This document shows positions 59,564-64,000 of a stretch of DNA of 64,000 nt, piece by piece. A program made the translations under genes and the position numbers. The notes beneath the pieces were generated by a model. The model had not been told where the DNA came from. It was given only the letters and a program-made list of their open reading frames with translations, and did no database searches. Every line of letters begins with the position of its first letter. Within the stretch, counting starts at the first letter, position 1. This DNA is from Spirochaetales bacterium (GTDB lineage: Bacteria; Spirochaetota; Spirochaetia; DSM-2461). The stretch is from the NCBI GenBank assembly GCA_016936555.1, contig JAFGXR010000058.1, forward strand, positions 1-64,000, given 5' to 3'.

Positions 59564-60331
59564 ATGGGTAAAACTATCGTATTTGCTAACCAGAAAGGTG
59601 GAGTCGGAAAGACCACGACAGCCGTAAATGTCGGTTCATATATCGCTGCTGAAGGAAAAAAAGTCCTTCTTGTCGATTTTGATCCTCAGGGAAATCTATC
59701 GAGTTCTGTCGGATGGTCCAATAAACAGGACGGGATTTATGAAGTTATTACAGGTAAGAGAAATATCCGGGACGTTATTTTAAAAACCGATCAGGATGGT
59801 CTTTCTATTGTAACTTCAAATCTGAATCTGTCCGGTGCTACAATTGAACTTGTGGATATGGATGGGCGTGAATTTATTTTGAAAAAAGCCCTGGAAGCTA
59901 TAAAAGAGGATTTTGATTATATATTAATTGATTGTCCACCCTCTCTGGGAGTTTTGACTCTCAATGGTTTTGTTGCTTCCGACTATGTAATTGTCCCTCT
60001 TCAGTGTGAATTCTTTGCTCTGGAAGGATTTATTACCATGTTGTTTCAAACTGTAAAGCGAATACAACAGACCGTTAATAAAAAACTTAAAATTGCCGGT
60101 ATAGTTTTTACTATGTACGATTCGCGGACAAGGCTGAGCAATGAAGTTATTCACAAGGTAAAATCAACGTTTGCCTCGCATCCTGAAATCCTTTTTCAAA
60201 CTATAATTCCCAGAAATATCAGATTAACTGAAGCGCCTTCACATGGAGTCCCCATTAATTTGTATGATAACAGCTGTGTAGGCGCAAAAAGCTACTATAA
60301 ACTCGCATTAGAGGTAATTGAACGTGTCTAA
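59564..60331 (+). CDS. parA: Chromosome partitioning ATPase ParA/Soj
   Basis: 'FANQKGGVGKTTTAVNVGSYIAAEGKKVLLVDFDPQGNLSSSVG'. Confidence 0.95.
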   Translation: MGKTIVFANQKGGVGKTTTAVNVGSYIAAEGKKVLLVDFDPQGNLSSSVGWSNKQDGIYEVITGKRNIRDVILKTDQDGLSIVTSNLNLSGATIELVDMDGREFILKKALEAIKEDFDYILIDCPPSLGVLTLNGFVASDYVIVPLQCEFFALEGFITMLFQTVKRIQQTVNKKLKIAGIVFTMYDSRTRLSNEVIHKVKSTFASHPEILFQTIIPRNIRLTEAPSHGVPINLYDNSCVGAKSYYKLALEVIERV

Positions 60332-61235
60332 GAATAAAGCTCTGGGTAAAGGTCTCGATGCCCTTCTTGAACTCAATTCCGAAATTATCGATATTAATAA
60401 TTATGCGGAAATGGATAATGAAGTCATAGATAACACCAATAAAGTAATTTTCGTATCACTCGATAATATTGAAGCTAACCCCAATCAGCCGAGAAAAACA
60501 TTTGATGAAGATTCTCTGGTGGAACTGGCTGAGTCTATAAAGCAGAAAGGTATTATCCAACCGATCCTGGCTGAAGAAAACAGTGAAAAAGAAGGGTTTT
60601 ATATTATCGTAGCCGGTGAGCGGCGTTATCGGGCTTCCCGACTGGCCGGAATCGAACAGATACCCCTGATAGTCAGATCGTTTTCTGAAGAAGACAAGCT
60701 GGAAATTGCACTGATAGAAAATATCCAGAGAGAAAATCTTACTCCGATTGAGGAAGCTCGGGCTTATCGCCACATTATGGAAACACTCAATCTCAATCAG
60801 CAGGATCTTGCAGACAGGGTGGGAAAAAACCGCTCTACAGTAGCAAACAGCTTGAGACTTCTTAAACTGCCTGAAGATATGCAGGATTCGCTCAATGAAG
60901 GAAAACTAACATCCGGCCATGCCCGTTCAATACTCTCAACTTTAAATCCTGCCGATCAGAGAATACTTTTTAACCGTATTGTTGATAAAGGGCTTTCGGT
61001 AAGGGAAGCAGAAACAATGGCCGGAGATTTAAACAAAGGATCCAGATCTACTCAAAAAAAGGAAAGTGTACCAAAGAAGAAAGTACCAGAAATTCTGAAC
61101 GTCGAGCAGAAATTTATTGATATATTCGGAACTAAAGTTCAGATTATTGGAAACATCCAAAAAGGAAAAATCGAGATCACCTATTATTCAGCTGATGATC
61201 TCGATCGTATTTTCGAAATAGTCAGCAAAGATTGA
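60324..61235 (+). CDS. parB: ParB/Spo0J chromosome partitioning protein
   Basis: 'NPNQPRKTFDEDSLVELAESIKQKGIIQPIL', 'VAGERRYRASRLAG', 'IENIQRENLTPIEEARAY'; GTG start at 60324 preferred. Confidence 0.95.
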   Translation: MSKNKALGKGLDALLELNSEIIDINNYAEMDNEVIDNTNKVIFVSLDNIEANPNQPRKTFDEDSLVELAESIKQKGIIQPILAEENSEKEGFYIIVAGERRYRASRLAGIEQIPLIVRSFSEEDKLEIALIENIQRENLTPIEEARAYRHIMETLNLNQQDLADRVGKNRSTVANSLRLLKLPEDMQDSLNEGKLTSGHARSILSTLNPADQRILFNRIVDKGLSVREAETMAGDLNKGSRSTQKKESVPKKKVPEILNVEQKFIDIFGTKVQIIGNIQKGKIEITYYSADDLDRIFEIVSKD

Positions 61236-61273
61236 TTTTATTGACGGAGATATTTCTCCGCCAATAAAATCAA
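61232..61273. terminator. Bidirectional terminator overlapping the ends of convergent parB and DUF4954 genes
   Basis: TTGATTTTATTG-a-CGGAGA-tatt-TCTCCG-c-CAATAAAATCAA long inverted repeat. Confidence 0.8.
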
Positions 61274-63373
61274 TTGACTCATTTCCAGATTTATTTGCTC
61301 TATAAAACTGTTTTCTTCCAATTTCCCGACCACTGTTTCCATTTCTTCCTTCGTATCGTAAGTGCTCAATCTGAAAGGATTGACATAGTCTTTGGCTCTC
61401 GATTTATATGTCTGTTCACTGATGAAATGGCAAGTTTCAATGAACTTATCGCAATATATGTTTATATTTGAACTACCAAACAGCTTGTTGTAAAGGGCAG
61501 TTCCATGTTTAAGTCTGGATATTCCATATTCTGAAGCATATTGTGTATATTTTTTATGAATAGCATCCCAGTTATCCAGTTCTCCCTTTTTAATCAGGAA
61601 TTTAATTTCATCCAGATCCTGTTCTCTAATAAGTTGTCCGCCAAGACTAATCCATTTTACGACTTCTATTTCAGCGTATTTTATCATGATATCCTGTGCG
61701 TTTTGATTATTTTCGTCACAATGTGTTACTAAATTCCTGATAATATAGAATAGTATAAAATCTTTATAGGTTTTGTAGGCTTTTCCACTTTTAAGAATAC
61801 GGGTGGTTCTTTTACTGTTTTCAATTGATTCAACTTCTATGGTAAAATCGGGATTGGCCAGCAGAAATTTTTCTTCATTGTCGAATTCCGATTCTTTATA
61901 TTCCGATGTTTCCGAAATCCATTGCTTTAAATAATTCAGAGCATAAAACATTTCATTGGCCGTATCGGGAGCCAGATAGTCAAACTCCAGGTTGAGCATT
62001 TTGAAAATTCGCTGATCTCTGACAGAATATTTCCAGGAATTTCTGGCCAGGGCATATAAATTGTATTGAAACCAGTATGCCGGAATAATCGTCAAGTGTC
62101 CTTCAGTCACATCATTGGAGAGTAAGGAAAAGGGCAGGGGATTGTTAATCTCCGCTGGATAGGATCCCTTTGCCAGAAGATTGAATGATGAAAATCGTGA
62201 ATTGTGTTTAAGACTCGTGCAGAGTCCGGGCCAGAATCCTCTGGATGCCTGTATTTCCCCGTCATTGGCTCGTGAGTTGTGATTGGAACCAATGGTCGCT
62301 CCGGATGCAATGTTGCTCTGACCGCCCAATGTGGCTGCGCAGAGGAAGGAATTATTGTGATGCTGTTCATGTCCGGGAAAAATCAGTGAGTTGAGAACTT
62401 CACAGCATGAAATTGTTGAATTGGAACCGAGAAAGGAGTTTATCAGCCTGGCACCGTATTTGAGTGTTGAATAATCGGACATGACGAAACGGATGGCTTT
62501 GACTCCGTAAAAAATACGGCAGCCGTAGCCGACAATTCCGTTTACCAGCTCTATCCCTTCCCCCAGCTGTGTGGAAGACTGCCGGCTGCTGTTCACAGTC
62601 AGATTCTTCAGTTTGTTACAACCCTTGATATAGGCGTGATTACCCACTTTGACATCTTTGATAATCCTACAGTTTTTGATAACTGAATTTTCACCGATAG
62701 TACCATAATGGGCCCGGCGCGAATCGAATGATTTCTGGGTTATGTCCTTCAGTTTTGTCATGAGTTCATTGTCATCGCGGAATTTGGACCACAGCCAGGC
62801 ATCTCCTGAAATCATCGAGTCAAAGGGCAGTACGGCTCTATTACCGTTTTCATTGCTCAACTCGATCTGTATTCTGACGCCTTCCTCTTCTCCGTCCTTG
62901 ATGATTCCGTTGCCGAATTTAGCATGATCTGTGGTCAGCATCTCATTGACATTGATGATGATGGAAGTATCGCCGATGATGTAATGTGAGAGATAATTGA
63001 CATTGCTTATAGCGGTATTGGATCCGATATCACAAGAGACTATGGTGCTGTCGTATATTCCCACCGGTTGATGGAGATCGTGAAAATCGAGATAGACATC
63101 ATCGATATCGCCAATGCGGTTCAGACCGTAAAAATTATTATTAATAACCCTGTTCGGGCTGAAATTTTCAGTAACGAGAATATTATTCCAGTTATCTGCT
63201 TTATTGCCCCGGCTTTTCAGAATACCGATTTCATCGTGGGATAATTGCCTGTAAGTCCGGGAGGGGGCCTGACGGAAACGGATATGGTATTCGTCGCTGT
63301 TTTCAGGCAGATATTTTTTTTCGGTGAAATTGAAACCGAGACTCTTGAGCTGGACTAATTTTATATCGTTCAT
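61238..63373 (-). CDS. DUF4954 family protein (left-handed beta-helix acyl/nucleotidyltransferase-like)
   Basis: 711 aa; 'GENSVIKNCRIIKDVKVGNHAYIKGCNKL', 'GSNSTISCCEVLNSLIFPGHEQHHNNSFLCAATLGGQSNIASGATIGSNHNSRANDGEI'. Confidence 0.8.
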   Translation of the reverse strand: MNDIKLVQLKSLGFNFTEKKYLPENSDEYHIRFRQAPSRTYRQLSHDEIGILKSRGNKADNWNNILVTENFSPNRVINNNFYGLNRIGDIDDVYLDFHDLHQPVGIYDSTIVSCDIGSNTAISNVNYLSHYIIGDTSIIINVNEMLTTDHAKFGNGIIKDGEEEGVRIQIELSNENGNRAVLPFDSMISGDAWLWSKFRDDNELMTKLKDITQKSFDSRRAHYGTIGENSVIKNCRIIKDVKVGNHAYIKGCNKLKNLTVNSSRQSSTQLGEGIELVNGIVGYGCRIFYGVKAIRFVMSDYSTLKYGARLINSFLGSNSTISCCEVLNSLIFPGHEQHHNNSFLCAATLGGQSNIASGATIGSNHNSRANDGEIQASRGFWPGLCTSLKHNSRFSSFNLLAKGSYPAEINNPLPFSLLSNDVTEGHLTIIPAYWFQYNLYALARNSWKYSVRDQRIFKMLNLEFDYLAPDTANEMFYALNYLKQWISETSEYKESEFDNEEKFLLANPDFTIEVESIENSKRTTRILKSGKAYKTYKDFILFYIIRNLVTHCDENNQNAQDIMIKYAEIEVVKWISLGGQLIREQDLDEIKFLIKKGELDNWDAIHKKYTQYASEYGISRLKHGTALYNKLFGSSNINIYCDKFIETCHFISEQTYKSRAKDYVNPFRLSTYDTKEEMETVVGKLEENSFIEQINLEMSQLILLAEKYLRQ

Positions 63374-63467
63374 GGGTATAATATAAAAGATAATTAATCT
63401 TTTAAAAAGATTAAAAACTATTGACTTATAGACGCTATTCGGGGTATTTTACCCTTCGTAATTATTA

Positions 63468-63552
63468 GGAGAGGTGTCCGAGCGGTCGAAGGAACTGGTC
63501 TTGAAAACCAGCGTAGGGAAACCTACCGTGGGTTCGAATCCCACCCTCTCCG
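63468..63552 (+). tRNA. tRNA-Ser (TGA)
   Basis: GGAGAGG...CCTCTCCG acceptor, long variable arm, anticodon loop CTTGAAA, GGTTCGAATCC T-arm. Confidence 0.95.
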
Positions 63553-63567
63553 TTCAAAAAAATTACT

Positions 63568-63654
63568 GGAGAGGTGACCGAGCGGCCGAAGGTGGCACCC
63601 TGCTAAGGTGTTGTGCGGGTAACCGCACCGGGGGTTCGAATCCCCCCCTCTCCG
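63568..63654 (+). tRNA. tRNA-Ser (GCT)
   Basis: GGAGAGG...CCTCTCCG acceptor; anticodon region CCTGCTAAGG; long variable arm. Confidence 0.95.
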
Positions 63655-63659
63655 ATCGC

Positions 63660-63733
63660 GTGCCCATAGCTCAGTTGGATAGAGCGTTAGATTGCGGATC
63701 TAAAGGTCGGAGGTTCGAATCCTCTTGGGCATA
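63660..63733 (+). tRNA. tRNA-Arg (GCG)
   Basis: GTGCCCA...TGGGCATA; anticodon stem TTAGA-TTGCGGA-TCTAA. Confidence 0.9.
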
Positions 63734-63785
63734 CTCTGTCAGACGCCAATCGGTACTGACGGTAAAAAACATATCATTTCAACCT

Positions 63786-63870
<85 letters not shown>

Positions 63871-63875
63871 TTTTT

Positions 63876-64000
63876 CCCCTTCGGTGCTGACTTTCAGGTT
63901 CTGCACTATTCCTCATTGCCCAACCCCGTCAGGACCGGAAGGTAGCAGCGGTAAGTAATCGAGAAATGTGTGCAATAAGCTTGAAATGAGCTGAAGGGGT
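63876..64000 (+). ncRNA. ffs: Signal recognition particle RNA (4.5S-like); ends approximate, may run past the window
   Basis: 'CCCCGTCAGGACCGGAAGGTAGCAGCGG' SRP tip motif; CCCCTTC (63876-63882) pairs with GAAGGGG (63993-63999). Confidence 0.88.

Overview
Spirochaete-like chromosomal window, judged from gene content and order around dnaA (DUF4954, ParABS, and the rpmH-rnpA-yidD-yidC-jag / DUF721-recF-dnaN-dnaA // gyrB-gyrA block). It opens with a 13-gene, GC-richer operon (419-9790) encoding a complete Mbx/Mbs-type respiratory complex: an Mrp antiporter module plus NuoH/B/C/D/I-like subunits, with the mrpE-like gene at the 3' end. A mixed housekeeping stretch follows: HepT/MntA toxin-antitoxin, flavin reductase, EFR1 flavodoxin-ferredoxin, HisE fused to a degenerate HisI, pyrC, WG-repeat lipoprotein, malQ plus a GH13 protein, nadE, symporter, proS, K+ channel plus cNMP-binding protein, lgt, a MinD-like ATPase, ctpA, rsmE, degenerate-receiver regulators, murA, lysC and thrC. 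The replication-origin neighbourhood spans about 46-61 kb. The strongest regulatory signals are: (i) a DnaA box / GC cluster / five-fold TAG DnaA-trio array in the dnaN-dnaA gap, matching the bacterial basal origin-unwinding architecture; (ii) three parS-like palindromes upstream of parAB; (iii) three perfect same-orientation DnaA boxes about 10 kb from the origin between convergent genes. The window ends with four tRNAs (3 Ser, 1 Arg) and an SRP RNA. MurA carries Asp at the fosfomycin-target Cys position. All calls come from reading the sequence and translated ORFs; no database search was run.
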